NCBI GenBank assembly: GCA_946902875.1
Contig: OX336353.1
Location: 21,279,151-21,343,150, forward strand
Origin: Nematopogon swammerdamellus
Lineage: Eukaryota > Arthropoda > Insecta > Lepidoptera > Adelidae
Reading direction: 5' to 3'
DNA: 64,000 nt
Position numbers and translations under genes: made by a program. Shown piece by piece: positions 23,625 to 34,490 of the stretch. Under the pieces are notes generated by a model. It was not told the origin of the DNA and searched no databases. It saw only the letters and a program-made list of their open reading frames with translations. The stretch's first letter is position 1, and every line of letters starts with the position of its first letter.

Positions 23625-24297
23625 AAACTAAAACCCGACTACGTAAAAGCTAATTATGAAAATCGCTTAAATAAAAAAAAAATAGTTATAAAAAACTAAA
23701 ACCCGGCTACGAAAAGGCAAATTATGAAAATAGTTTAACTATAACTAAAAATAACAAAATAATGTTTTCCATATAATTTATCAGATACAGCAATTCTCTT
23801 TTTATATTGATTCTACCTTAGCACTAACTATAAATTTTGATAAATTTATTATTTTTAACGTTCTAAATATAGAGCCGTGGTCGGGCGTTCTTCGTTCAAC
23901 AAGACAAGTGAGGCCGTCGTCGTGCATTATTAGAGCGCGGAACTTAGGACGGCCATCGCCATTGTGTCATACTGGCATCTTTTTTGTAAGATCAGTCAGA
24001 GCCAATCTAAAATTATTATATGTAGATACATAGGTAAATACCGAACGTCAACGGCTGTAATGCACAACGACGGTCCCACTTGTCTTGTTAAACGAAGAAC
24101 GCCCGACCACGGCTCTATATTTAGAACGTTAAAAATAATAAATTTAGCAAAATTTATAGAGTTAGTGCTAAGGTAGAATCAATATAAAAAGATAATTGCT
24201 GTATCTGATAAATTATATGGAAAACATTATTTTGTTATTTTTAGTTATAGTTAAACTATTTTCATAATTTGCCTTTTCGTAGCCGGGTTTTAGTTTT
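23625..24297. repeat. foldback element, arms about 240 bp
   Basis: AAAACTAAAACCCGGCTACG (23693) to TAGAGCCGTGGTCGGGCG (about 23885) and AACAAGACAAGTG is mirrored from 24054 to 24297. A roughly 120-bp loop is unrelated. Just before it (23625-23690) is a second, diverged copy of the arm start. No coding capacity; MITE-like. Confidence 0.85.
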
Positions 24298-24478
24298 GAA
24301 CAGATGCACTACCTTTCCAACTTTAAGAGCTGAAGAGAAATCCCCAGAAGTCAGGCATTTATTGAATATAAATGTTAATGGAGTCAGTAATTCCTGGTGA
24401 CATTTTTTTATTAGACTAAGAGCCTTTATTGAAGTGAAAACTACTTTAGCGGCGCTTGGCACTTTTTTAGGTGGGTAA
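24298..24478 (-). mobile_element. LINE fragment, 5' continuation of 19143-20795
   Basis: Minus-strand translation contains ALSLIKKCHQELLTPL and FNKCLTSGDFSSALKVGKVV, the fingers region that normally directly precedes the KGD...NYRPV block found at about 20790. The split falls within this conserved stretch. The two pieces are the same strand and family, so they are best read as one insertion separated by 3.5 kb of later DNA. Confidence 0.75.
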
Positions 24479-24654
24479 AAAATGTTAGACTCGCGACAGA
24501 TCTCGAAAAGCGACAGATTTATTTTTATTATTTAACATGCCACCTTAAGTCATTGCATTAAGGCTTAAGTTACGATGGCTCGGGATCAATTCTGTTCGTC
24601 TCTCAGTGACAGTAACGCCGAAAGCGAATCGAGGGAATCCGATATTCGTTTGGT

Positions 24655-24745
24655 CGTTTAGGTGATTTCGTGGCTCAATGGTAAGAATGTAGGATTTGTA
24701 TTTTTTGACCATGGGTTCGAATCCTTCAAATTTTTTTTTGTTTTT
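24655..24745 (+). repeat. tRNA-like sequence (SINE head)
   Basis: TGGCTCAATGG (A-box-like) and GGGTTCGAATCC (B-box) about 45 bp apart, then T-rich sequence. No convincing cloverleaf, so probably a tRNA-derived SINE remnant rather than a tRNA gene. The arrangement at 34412-34490 (minus) is similar. Confidence 0.45.
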
Positions 24746-24919
24746 TTTCTATTGTTTTCTTTTTTAAGCAATGTTACGGTGTTTAAATTTTTTCAGGGTG
24801 TTTAGTTTTTTTTATAACCACCTAAGAATTATTTTCGGAAATACAAAAAGTTTTCACTTCTACCGGCACTCCCGGAGGGCAACTGTGGCTTTTTTTATTA
24901 GACTATAACTCCCCTCGAA

Positions 24920-25298
24920 GTCAGCCTCGATAGCTCAGTGGTGCAGACAGTCAACTGTCGCTATTGAATGTTAAGCAACGCTAGGTGCGGTCAGTGTTTG
25001 GAAGGGTGACCGCTGACCGTTGGAGGCTGACCGAGGTTCGGATTCCTCGTAAAAAATTTAGGTCCCTTCCCTCCTAATCTTACTTGGTGGTAGGGTTTAA
25101 CCCGCCCGGGTTGGTACCACCACATTGAATGAAACGTCGGTCCAAACGGCTATGTAAATAGTTTTCCGACCAGTTCAGTGTAGCCGGCACGATCAAAGGG
25201 GGAAGCACTGACATGGCACCTAGTTCACCCGGTGTTATTAGCTGACATCACGTTGTAGGTGATGTAGCCAACCGTGTCAGTTCCCATAAAAAAAAAAA
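24920..25298 (+). mobile_element. SINE A, tRNA/5S-like head, no 5' module
   Basis: Starts GTCAGCCTCGATAGCTCAGT (tRNA A-box-like), then GTTAAGCAACGC and a GAAGGGTGACCGC block resembling the 3' half of 5S rRNA, closing with GGAGGCTGACC and B-box GGTTCGGATTCC. The common core and tail follow, ending in an 11-base A-run. Confidence 0.85.
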
Positions 25299-25479
25299 CT
25301 AAGGGTCTCTGAGCTAAGCCGCGGACAGACGGACGGACGGACATGGCGAAACTATAAGGGTTCTTGTTGACTACGGAACCCAAAAAAATTGGTTGTTTTG
25401 TTGTAAAAAAAAAAAATTTATGCAGAAATGTGAAAAATTCTATTTTTTTCAAACTAAATCTCTTACATCTCAAAAACTA

Positions 25480-26088
25480 AATGTGATCGAAAAATAAAAA
25501 ATAAACCTGTTTAGATTTGGACTTTGGGCTACATAAAAAAAAAAACATTCGTCTATCGATGCTGGTTCGTGGTGTAGGTGGTCCCTCAATTTTTTTCCAT
25601 TTTCGCTGAGAGTGTGAAATCGATTTTTGGAAGTGCAACAGCGTAGAGAGCGAGGAGGAATACCCGAATGTATGAAATAAATTGTGAAATATCAAATCAT
25701 GGCTTTCAAGATCCTCGGGTGACTTTGTTAGTTTGATAGTTGGGTTCTGATGATGGAGCCGGAAGGAAGCCATAGGAACTCCTAAACTACACATGATAAG
25801 CCCATTGTGTTTGGGCTCGTTCGATTTGTCTTCACAAGTACTCTAGTCATATATGATTTCCAGGGTCCTGGTGTTGGAGCCGGAAGGAAGCCATAGGAAC
25901 TTCTAAACTACACATGATAAGCCCATTGTGTTTGGGCTCGTTCGATTTGTCTTCACAAGTACTCTAGTCATATATGATTTCCAGGGTCCTGATGATGGAG
26001 CCGGAAGGAAGCCATAGGAACTCCTAAACTAAACATGATAAGACCATCGTATTTGGGCTCGTTGGATTTGTCTTCGCAAGTATATATA
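25480..26088 (+). repeat. dispersed family copy with three 121-bp monomers
   Basis: Monomers start at 25745, 25866 and 25987 (exact 121-bp spacing), each with GGAGCCGGAAGGAAGCCATA and TTTGGGCTCGTT. The left flank (25480-25740) is the diverged inner part also seen at 53440-53700. Confidence 0.85.
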
Positions 26089-26537
26089 TATTTTTTTTTT
26101 ATGGAAACTTCACACGGTTGGCTACATCACCTACAACATCCGTGATGTCAGCCCATAACACCGGGTGAACTAGGTGCCATGTCAGTGCTTCCCTTCATTT
26201 CGCGCCGGCTACACTGAACTGGACGGAAAACACGAACTATTTACATAGCCGTTTCGACCGACGTTTCGCTCAGTGCGGTGGTACCAACCCGGCCGGGATA
26301 AACCCTACCACCTAGTAAGGTAAGAAGGGAAGGGACCTACATTTTAACGTGGTATCCGAACCACGGTCAGCCTCCAACAGTCGGGCGGTCATCCATCCAA
26401 TAACTGACCGCACCATTAAGCTGCCGAGGCTGACGATCCCTTAGTCGACTTTTACGACATGCGACGGGGAGAGATGCAGTGGGACTATTCTTTTTAAGTA
26501 CCGACCCCACACGGTACACCGACCCCACACGGTACAA
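26089..26537 (-). mobile_element. SINE A, full length, reverse
   Basis: Reverse complement matches 21428-21849 from the GTACCGTGTGGGGTCGG end (26518) through the 5S-like block (26375-26430) to a T-run at 26091-26100. The outer 5' end is repeated (CCGACCCCACACGGTAC twice, 26501-26535). It interrupts the repeat family on its left. Confidence 0.85.
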
Positions 26538-26790
26538 ACGTACTTATAGGTTAGGTGAGAAGATGCGTCGCGTAACCTATATTATATTTTTATATTTGAT
26601 ATTTATTAATTTGTTACTTCAGTTAGACATAATGTCAAGCTTATCTCTTTTTCTGTCTAAATTTTCATTTACATTTTTTAAGCTGCTTGTGATTTTGAAA
26701 AAAAAAATGTAATACTTTTTTTAATTTTGTTGAGTTCATTTTCAATGTACCTCGAATGTCGTGTATTGCACGAGATCTGTGAATTTTTTA
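26538..26790 (-). repeat. dispersed repeat family, reverse copy
   Basis: Reverse complement of the AT-rich body at 52770-53010, ending TGCACGAGATCTGTGAATTT. No monomers. Confidence 0.7.
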
Positions 26791-27174
26791 CACCTTAAAG
26801 AAATCGTAGATCTATTAATTTTAATTTAATATCCGTTCCTGATAAAAAGGGGCCTGTACATAGAAAACAAACAAAAATTTTTTTAATGTCATATAACTAC
26901 AAAATTTACAGTTTTCGGATTTTGTCCTTTACTTGTGCTGTGAGGCCTTGCTTCTTACCAAATTTTATGATTCTAGGTTAACGGGAAGTACTCTATAGCT
27001 TTTGATTTGATTTGCCGGTATCAAAATATGTGACTTAAATGCCCGTATCTACTTAGTTAGTGATTGCGTTGACTTAGAAGCTTAAATTTACACCTCCGAG
27101 GAAACGTAGACCTTAGTATATTTTATATTAATTTCAACTTGATATCTCTACTCGTTCCTGAGAATAAAGGTATT

Positions 27175-27212
<38 letters not shown>

Positions 27213-27345
27213 AAGACAGACAGACAGACAGACGGACAACAAAGTGATCCTACAAGGGTTCCGTTTTTTCGTCCTTTGAGGACATTACCCAAACGCATGG
27301 GTTTTTATATAACACTTGAAAATATTCCGTTTCTACCGAAGTTTG
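26791..27345. other. no gene; GACA microsatellite
   Basis: AT-rich unrecognised sequence, then a CAGA/GACA run (27177-27235) and CAAGGGTTCCGTTTTTTCG, an association common next to lepidopteran dispersed repeats. Confidence 0.5.
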
Positions 27346-27748
27346 AGTGGCGGGTGGCCGAGTGGTTTGGGCATCAGCTTCTCATGCGAGAGGTCCGTGG
27401 TTCGAATCCGGTCGGCGTGTACCAATGAGTTTTTTCCGACGAAAAAATTTACGTGCATACCTACACCTGCTGCTTCACCGTTCGGAACCGGTGTAAAACT
27501 AGGTCCCTTCCCTTGTCCCTTACTAGGTGGTAGGCTCAAATTTTAGGCGACTGGGTTGGTACCACCGTACTGGATGTAAGATGGCCGCATAGCAGCCTCG
27601 GCTGTGTTCTCCTCTAGTCTAGTATAGCCAAAAAATCCAGGGAAGTCTCCGGTATGGCCGTACCTTCTCGGAGGTGATATTGGCTGGTCAGAGCATGCGC
27701 TTTGGCCCCTCCGACTTAGCCAGCCATATCGGATTACATAAAAAAAGC
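27346..27748 (+). mobile_element. SINE B, tRNA-derived
   Basis: Head GTGGCGGGTGGCCGAGTGG with B-box GGTTCGAATCC about 50 bp later, resembling a class II (Ser/Leu-type) tRNA. The core AGGTCCCTTCCC...TACTAGGTGGTAGG...GGTTGGTACCACCG is shared with SINE A. The tail is different (CCGGTATGGCCGTACC... CGGATTACATAAAAAAA). A reverse copy lies in a Serrate intron at 46437-46843. Confidence 0.85.
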
Positions 27749-27949
27749 CTCAGGTGCACTCCGGGAGTGTCGGCAGAAGTGAAATCAACACCGTAAAATT
27801 GCTTAAAAAAAAAAAATTAAGAGTCAAGTCTATTTATAAAGCAGGTTTAAAAAAAAATATAAAAAAAAAATTATGAAAAAAAAAATAAAAAAAAAACAAA
27901 TAAAAAAAATATTTAAAAAAAAAATTAATAAAAAAAAATTAATGTTAAA

Positions 27950-28345
27950 TTTAGTAGAACGGACAGACATGCATTTGTTACGGAACCCTACATTCATTTT
28001 GCAGAACTTAGTAGAATGGACAGACATAAACGTGTTACGGAACCCTACTTTTATTATAAAATAACCGTCGGAGGACCTTGGTTGAAAATTATAAAATTTA
28101 GTAGAACGGACAGACATGCATTTGTCACGGAACCCTTCATTCATTTTGCAGAACTTAGTAGAATGGACAGACATAAACGTGTTACGGAACCCTACTTTTA
28201 TTATAAAATAACCGTCGGAGGACCTTGGTTGAAAATTGTAAAATTTAGTAGAACGGACAGACATGCATTTGTCACGGAACCCTTCATTCATTTTGCAGAA
28301 CTTAGTAGAATGGACAGACATAAACGTGTTACCGAACCCTACTTA
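27950..28345. repeat. 147-bp tandem repeat, about 2.7 copies
   Basis: GTAGAACGGACAGACATGC starts at 27954, 28101 and 28248. Within each unit a shorter related block (GTAGAATGGACAGACATAAA) recurs, so the unit is itself an old duplication. The open frames on both strands here are repeat artefacts. Preceded by 120 bp of A-rich sequence. Confidence 0.9.
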
Positions 28346-28469
28346 ACAGTTGCACTCCGGGAGTGCCGGCAGATCCCGTGCCACTCTAACTTAACCCTTA
28401 ATAAAAATGACGCTGACGCGACACCGCGACGGTGTCGCGGTGTCGTGAGTTATACATTTTTCCCCCATA

Positions 28470-28845
28470 CAAAAAGTGCCCAGCGCCGCTAAAGAAGTTT
28501 TCACTTCAAAAAAAAGTGGAAGAAAAGGATCCGAGGACATCGACTTGACAGGTCCGCTTGTCGTTGGCTGTGCGTTAGTGCTGTCTTGCTCACTCCTCCA
28601 AAGGTAAGCGGGAGAGAGAATTCGACGCTGCTTCACTAGGGCGATCGCGCGCCTGAACAAACCCGTCATAAGCGCGAATTTCGAGAAATGTGAACACACC
28701 AGTAGTAGAGAAAAAGAATTTTAAGTGCTTCCTTTATGTTGCAGTGACTCGAACCTCTCGCTGCTCGCTTTCACAGCTTCCATACACTCCCTCCTCTCCA
28801 TTCCTACCGCACCCATGCACCCGCCGACACGTTTTTATGTCGCAC
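28470..28845. other. short LINE fragment, then unrecognised sequence
   Basis: 28473-28515 (plus) reads KVPSAAKEVFTSKKK, matching the VPSAAKVVFTS-like stretch of the split LINE near 24450. The rest is unrecognised. Confidence 0.4.
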
Positions 28846-28849
28846 TCAT

Positions 28850-29200
28850 ACTTTATGAAGAAACAATTTGTAGGTACTTTATTGAAAAACGAATCCAAAT
28901 TAGTTTATGGAGACTGAAAAAACTTTCTAATGTGCCGACTTCGATATCCATGTTCGAACAAACTTTGTCTATTTGGGTTCTGTCTCTAGTTGTCGGCTCA
29001 GCATGGCAACATTCACAACCGTTCGTCTCAAAGTATTTCGTAAAATAATTAGTATAGTTATTTGTGAAATCTCCAAATAAAATAGCAGGTCGGTATACAT
29101 TTTTGCTAAGTGCGTGATCGAGATGCAACCGACAGCCATCGGTAGACGCTTAATTTTGGCGATCTGTACACTTGACACTAATAGAATATGGTCCAACACG
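28850..29200 (-). mobile_element. AP-endonuclease-like fragment of a LINE (or Helentron)
   Basis: Minus-strand frame: RPAILFGDFTN (the GDFN-type strand), TTRDRTQIDKVCSNMDIE and ESFFSLHKLIWIRF. In an intact exonuclease-endonuclease-phosphatase domain these would be the GDFN, T..IDhi and SDH blocks. Here the SDH aspartate is replaced (SLH), and upstream residues (LDHILLVSSVQIAK) are in another frame. Inactive. LINE origin is most likely; Helentron endonucleases look similar. Confidence 0.55.
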
Positions 29201-29329
29201 TTCGCAGCGTCCCTTCCAGGGTCAGCTTCACAGTATCGCTCGCAGTCCGGTTGTTGCTGCCATGCAGTCCATGTTCTCGCGAAGCGAAGGCTCAGCCTCT
29301 ATGTGCACCAGTTGAACTGGGGCCGTCGT

Positions 29330-29430
29330 CGATCCGTGATGTCCACCCCGCAACACCTTGCTGAACTAGGTGCCGTGCCAGTGCTTCCCTTTAGTCGTGC
29401 CAGCTACACTGAACTGGGCCCAGAATGTAA
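29330..29430 (-). mobile_element. SINE A 3' fragment
   Basis: GAACTAGGTGCCGTGCCAGT followed by CAGCTACACTGAACTGGGCC, matching the reverse strand of the SINE A tail. Truncated on both sides. Confidence 0.5.
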
Positions 29431-29479
29431 CCGGGTCACTTTTTTCGCATTTTGCTATGGGACCCTAAAAAGGAAGTGA

Positions 29480-31175
29480 TACCTGGTTCAATAGCCGCTC
29501 TCTTGAGGATTTATGCAATAGGTATTTTGTAAACATTTGTATGTGTCAACTATACCTATATTTAAAAAAAATGTGTCAGAGTATCCCCGCCTCCTTCGCA
29601 GCTTTTGGGGCGTTCTGAAAAAAAAATCAGATTTTCATTTATTTTAGTGATTTCCTGGGATATCTTCAAAAAAATACATACCGGTGGAGCTGGCCTCCTT
29701 TTTTTAAGTCATTTAAAATTGTAGAACTTCTGCGAAAACTTTTATAATTAATTATAATGTTATGTAAGTACATATAAATGCTAAACAATATGGGGGCGGA
29801 GCACGTGAGCCGAGGTCGCCCCCCACCGAGCTCGCAACAAGTGCCTTCTATCTGCCTGCAGGCACATTGTTGTGTTGTTCAGACAGCACAGAGCCACAGA
29901 TGAGATACACAGAACGAACGCTATAAAGAAATATTGTTAAATAAACTATTGTGACAGACTGTTAGTAGCGGCCGCGGCGTATGGCGTATGGCGTACGGGC
30001 CCGCGGTTCACTCGACAGTCGACACGAGGGGGACGGCCGCTATTTAAATTGCTTGAGATTTGCAAACAGTTGTGCGCGCACTTACACACCCATTGTACCG
30101 CACAATCACCGTTTGATTGCGATCAGAGGGTGCGCTCCCCTCGCGCCGCCGCCGCCGCCCCGCCGCTCACATTAGCGCTTCCATTATTCACTTTTTCTTT
30201 TTTATTGATTTAGTTCCGTCCCTTCCTCGTTACTTGAAACATTTCACTTGTATTACCTATGTACCTACACTACAGCGCACAGCGCACAGCACAATATGTC
30301 ACTTGTAAGCGAGTTGAGTGAACGCTGCACGTGCTGGTGAAGCTGCTTTCTAATGAACTCTCCGATATAATAATACGTAGTATTATTATATCGTTTAGAC
30401 TCTATCATAGGTTCTTTGTCATTATTGATGTTAGTCTCTATCTAATTTACATCATATTATTGACTACCCGTACATACTCTCAAGAACAACAAAGATGACC
30501 GTGTCAAGAACTCATCGCCTCCGCCGCCAAGCACCGCACATAGCCGCGAGTACGGCGACCCTTCGACCGTGGGCCGCTGTTGTAACATCTAATTATTATT
30601 TCTTATATTTGCATATTTCTTTTTATATCAATTTAACATTTTTACAAAATAAAATTTAAAATCTAAAATTAACACAAAAACCAACGGAGTTTCCACCACC
30701 GACCGGCGGCGGAGCGGCGCGGCGGGGCGAACCCAGGCTACCTACAGTCAGGCTCTAGAGAGAGAAGCCTCCGGACTATGCGTGCAGTGTCGAGCAGGGC
30801 TGCCTTCTGGATCTGGCCCCTTGACCCAACCACTCAGCGAGAGCCTCTCAAGGTGCTCGTCGCGTCGTGGCTCTTGGCTATCAGCCCATGCGCCGCCGAT
30901 ACGAACATCGTTCTATCTCGTGCTATAATGTCCTCGCTGGCCATCAAATCTAAACTAATATTATAAAGAGGTAATGTCTGTAAGTTTGTAAATTTAGATG
31001 TAGGAGGTAATCTCAGAAACTACGCATCCGATTTCAAAAATTATTTCACCAATATTTAGAATGGGCCTTCAGGATTAGACATCAGTTTATTATTTATTAT
31101 TCATTTAAATGCTTAATATAGCTCGCGGGAGCTGCACATTAGTTCTAATATGTACATGATTGAATTCTTAGAATA
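29480..31175. other. no gene recognised
   Basis: AT- and GC-mixed sequence. A CCGCCGCCG-rich patch lies at 30140-30170. 30960-31075 (ACTACGCATCCGATTTCA) resembles an edge common in lepidopteran transposons. ATAATAATACGTAGTATTATTAT at 30366-30390 is a short palindrome. No coding exon supported. Confidence 0.35.
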
Positions 31176-31179
31176 GATT

Positions 31180-31990
31180 TTGACATTCAAAATGTCTTTT
31201 GGTTCGTTCCAGTATAGGCCCCGATTTCAAGAAAAAGTGCGATCTCCTTATATCTCGGAGAGTTGTGAAGATATGATATTCAAAAAAGACTCAAAAGATG
31301 CGCGTATTCATGAGAGCTGTAAGGTGCAAAAATAATTATTCGAGAAAGCAAAAAACTAAAAAAGTTATGGCCGAAATAGTGAAAAAAAAATTTTTTTTTC
31401 CGAATTTTTGATTTTGGCGCTCGATATTTTGGAAACGAAGAATGATATCAAAAATTTGAGAAAAGTTCTCTGGAAAATTTAGTCAGCTACAATTTGAGCC
31501 TAAAATATAGACGATCGGGTTAAGGGTTTGCCCTGTAGCTCAACCTGTTTGAAAAAATTCACAGATTTCGTGCCTCACACGACTATCGAGCACATTGCAA
31601 ATGAATCTACGGAATTCGAAAAAATATTGTCGCTGAGCGACACGAGAAAGTCGGGATAAGGAAAAGGTTAGTTGGGTTCTGATGATGGAGCCGGAAGGAA
31701 GCCATAGGAACTCCTAAACTACACATGATAAGCCCATCGTGTTTGGGCTCGTTGGATTTGTCTTCGCAAGTACTCTTGTCATATATAATGTCCAGGGTCC
31801 TGATGATGGAGCCGGAAAGAAGCCATAGGAACTCCTTAACCACACATGATAAATGATATGATTTTTTGAATATCATATCTTCACAACTCTCCGAGATATA
31901 AGGGGATCGCACTTTTTCGTTAAATCGGGGCCTATACTGAAACGAACCAAAAGACATTTTCAATGTCAAAAGTGTAATTCCAACATTTGG
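31180..31990. repeat. dispersed family copy with 105-115-bp inverted ends
   Basis: 31180-31285 (TTTTGGTTCGTTCCAGTATA ... TTGTGAAGATATGATATTC) is mirrored at 31856-31970. Between them are the CAGATTTCGTGCCTCACACG block (31560), the AGCGACA hairpin and two 121-bp monomers (31678, 31799). This copy shows that the family can have inverted termini. Confidence 0.75.
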
Positions 31991-32064
31991 GCCCGGTGGT
32001 CTCATATCTTTTTTATTTCTTAGTTCATACCCAAATTATTCAACAGAGTCAAATTAATTTTTTG

Positions 32065-32400
32065 TTTTGTATATATCTGAGCATGTTAGAAAAATATATA
32101 CCGAAATAACGGTCATTATTTTTAATTTTACAAATAGCGGACGACACGTCTCATCTGATTTAGCACCAATGATTATTCTTATTGCTCTTGTTCATAGAAT
32201 TAATATTTGTTTCTTAACATTGCTATTACTACCCCAGACTTCTAGGCCATACGTTAGAATCGATTCCATGTAACTAAAATATACTAATGTTAATGTACTT
32301 GTGTCTACATAGTTCTTCAGCGTTCTTAATGCGTAACATGCACTAGCCATTTTACTGCTTACTTTTTCAATTTGTGCTTGAAATGATATTAGATAGTCAA
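32065..32400 (-). mobile_element. LINE C-terminal fragment
   Basis: Minus-strand translation reads MESILTYGLEVWGSNSNVKK and TRAIRIIIGAKSDETCRPLF, the conserved SYGxxxWG and QKRAIR...CRxLF blocks after the RT thumb. It directly abuts a plus-strand RT, so two opposite insertions meet at about 32405. Confidence 0.65.
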
Positions 32401-32405
32401 AACAC

Positions 32406-33176
32406 TTGATAATCCAGAATTTAACAAATTGTATTAACTCATGTCTACGTCAGGGTATATTTCCTGACGAATTAAAAATCGCTCGTGTAACTCCAATATA
32501 CAAATCAGGGAGTAGAAGCGATCCTGGGAATTATCGCCCAATATCTGTGCTACCCGTGATTTCGAAAATATTCGAAAAAATTATCCATGTTCGTTTGAGT
32601 AAATACTTGACGACCATAGACTTCCTGTTTCACAGACAATACGGCTTTAGACCGCAATCAAGCACATTGACGGCTTGCACGGACTTGATTACAAATTTAA
32701 AACAAAACATAGATAAGGGCAACGTATCTATAGGTATATTCGTTGATTTAAAAAAAGCATTCGATACTGTTAGCCATAATCTATTATTAAAAAAGCTACG
32801 CGCGATAGGAATAGATGGAGCTGCATTTAAAATGCTCGAAAGCTACCTACTAAATAGAACTCAAGTCGTACAAATAAATGGTGTCAAAAGTAATCAAAAA
32901 CCAATTAGTTGTGGAGTACCGCAAGGATCTTTAATCGGGCCTTTATTTTTTCTTATATATATCAATGATGTGCACAAAATAAATCTTCAGGGTCATTTAA
33001 CATTGTATGCTGACGATACTTGCTTATTTTATTTTGATAAAACAATCGTAGAAGTAATGAATAAAGCACAAGAAGACCTAAATCGTCTCAACTCATGGTT
33101 TGTACAAAATCTTTTAACAATAAATACAGCCAAGACGTGCTACATAATATTTGCGTCTAAAAAAAGAAATAGGTAA
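32406..33176 (+). mobile_element. Jockey/CR1-type LINE reverse transcriptase, 256 codons open
   Basis: Longest intact transposon frame in the window. In order: ARVTPIYKSGSRSDPGNYRP (residues about 26-45), FRPQSSTLTACTDLI, IFVDLKKAFDTVSHNLLL (first catalytic Asp), CGVPQGSLIGPLFF, YADDTCLFYF (catalytic YADD), and the start of the thumb. The frame ends at a stop shortly after FASKKRNR, followed by an A-run at 33207, so the C-terminal tail seen in relatives is missing. No endonuclease upstream: 5' truncated at about 32400. Probably inactive on its own. Confidence 0.85.
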
Positions 33177-33462
33177 AAAAACTTTTAAGTTAAACGGTTT
33201 TATTAAAAAAAAAAAAACTAGAAAAAAATCAACTGTACAAAAAACTAGAAAATAATAAGGACACAAACCTGGGCCTTCTTAAGATTTTACGTCAGGGTAA
33301 GAAATGGTGCAATACGTACTAGCGTGCTGTCTTCTCATGTCGGATGCCAAAGGGCACTTTGTGTCGCTGCGTCAGCGGAATCAGTAATGAATTGAGACTT
33401 TTAACAGAATAATATAAAAACGTGGGGCGTATAATATGCGTAATAACAATAATATAAGAAGG

Positions 33463-33690
33463 GAGTCATATCCCTTAGTCGCCTTTTACGACATACACGG
33501 GGAGAGATGCAGTGGGACTATTCTTTTAAAGTACCGGCCCCACACGGTACAAAATTCCACCTACCAGCCGATATCACCTCCGAGAAGGTAGGTGCCATAT
33601 CGGAGACTTCCCTGGATTGCTGGACTAGAGGACTATACTGGACTAGAGGAGAAAACAACCTTGCCATTTTTTTTAAGTTAACCAGCATGG
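33463..33690 (-). mobile_element. composite: SINE 5' module joined to SINE B-like tail
   Basis: 33463-33549 is the reverse GTACCGTGTGGGG module. Immediately right of it, 33565-33650 matches the SINE B tail (TATCACCTCCGAGAAGGTAG, CTTCCCTGGATTGCTGGA). Confidence 0.55.
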
Positions 33691-33699
33691 GTGGCTGTG

Positions 33700-33830
33700 C
33701 CGAGAGACCAATGGTGCAGTCGACAAAGCCAAAATCACCTCTCTTCGCGAAACCACGCTCAGTTAGGTGCCATGCCAGCAGATTTGCGGACTGTTGCTAG
33801 GCTGTCTAGCCCGTTAATACGACGCTTGAA
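33700..33830 (-). mobile_element. LINE 3' end
   Basis: The reverse complement (CGTCGTATTAACGGGCTAGA ... CTGGCATGGCACCTAACTGA) is closely similar to the 3' end of the LINE at 43480-43965. Confidence 0.6.
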
Positions 33831-33984
33831 GCAGTGGCAGCTTTGACCAATAAATCTTAGTGAGGCGACTAAAAATCCACCTACACTTCTATTACTTTAT
33901 GATGAATTGAAAAACCTAAACCTAATTTTTGTCAAAAAAGTAACTATCGAAAAGAAAGTTTTTATGTGGCTATAAAAAGAACCC

Positions 33985-34062
33985 AAGTTGAAAAAAGAAA
34001 GAAAGAAAGAAAAAGAAAAAAGAAAGAAAGAAAAAAAAAGAAAAAAGAAAGAACGGAAGAAA
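33985..34062. repeat. GAAA-rich purine tract
   Basis: AAAGAAAGAAAGAAAGAAAA-type simple sequence of about 75 bp. Confidence 0.85.
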
Positions 34063-34411
34063 GATTGTAAAAACTTCAAAATATTCAAGTCACTAAATAA
34101 AAGTACCCAAACCTATTTTTAATATGCCACTCACGCCATCTAGATGGCGTGTTATGAAATGCTTCATATTAGCTTATTCACGCACGATTAGAAAATGCTT
34201 CATAATCTATTCGGTAAATGGCGCGCGCGCATACACTTTTTGGTTCCCCCGTAAATTTTTTACTTTTTCTTATTTTTATAATTTGTTGTTATATCGGCCA
34301 TAATTACACATTTTCTGTGAAAATTTCAACGGGCTACCAATTACAGTTCAAGAGATACGGACAGACGGACGGCGGCGTAGGCTTAGTAATAGGGTCCCGT
34401 ACCGGATAAGA

Positions 34412-34490
34412 ATTCGCAAAAGTGAGATTCGAACCCACGTCAATAGATTGAAAAGCAAAGCTTATACCATTGAGCTATGAAACTTAAATT
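34412..34490 (-). repeat. tRNA-like sequence (SINE head)
   Basis: The reverse complement contains TAGCTCAATGGT (A-box) and GGGTTCGAATC (B-box) 40 bp apart. The expected acceptor stem does not pair and no CCA-proximal structure is clear, so a functional tRNA is unlikely. Confidence 0.45.

Noticed and set aside
24655..24745. Functional tRNA gene
   Set aside because: A- and B-boxes are present but the acceptor and anticodon stems do not pair convincingly, and similar sequences recur as SINE heads.
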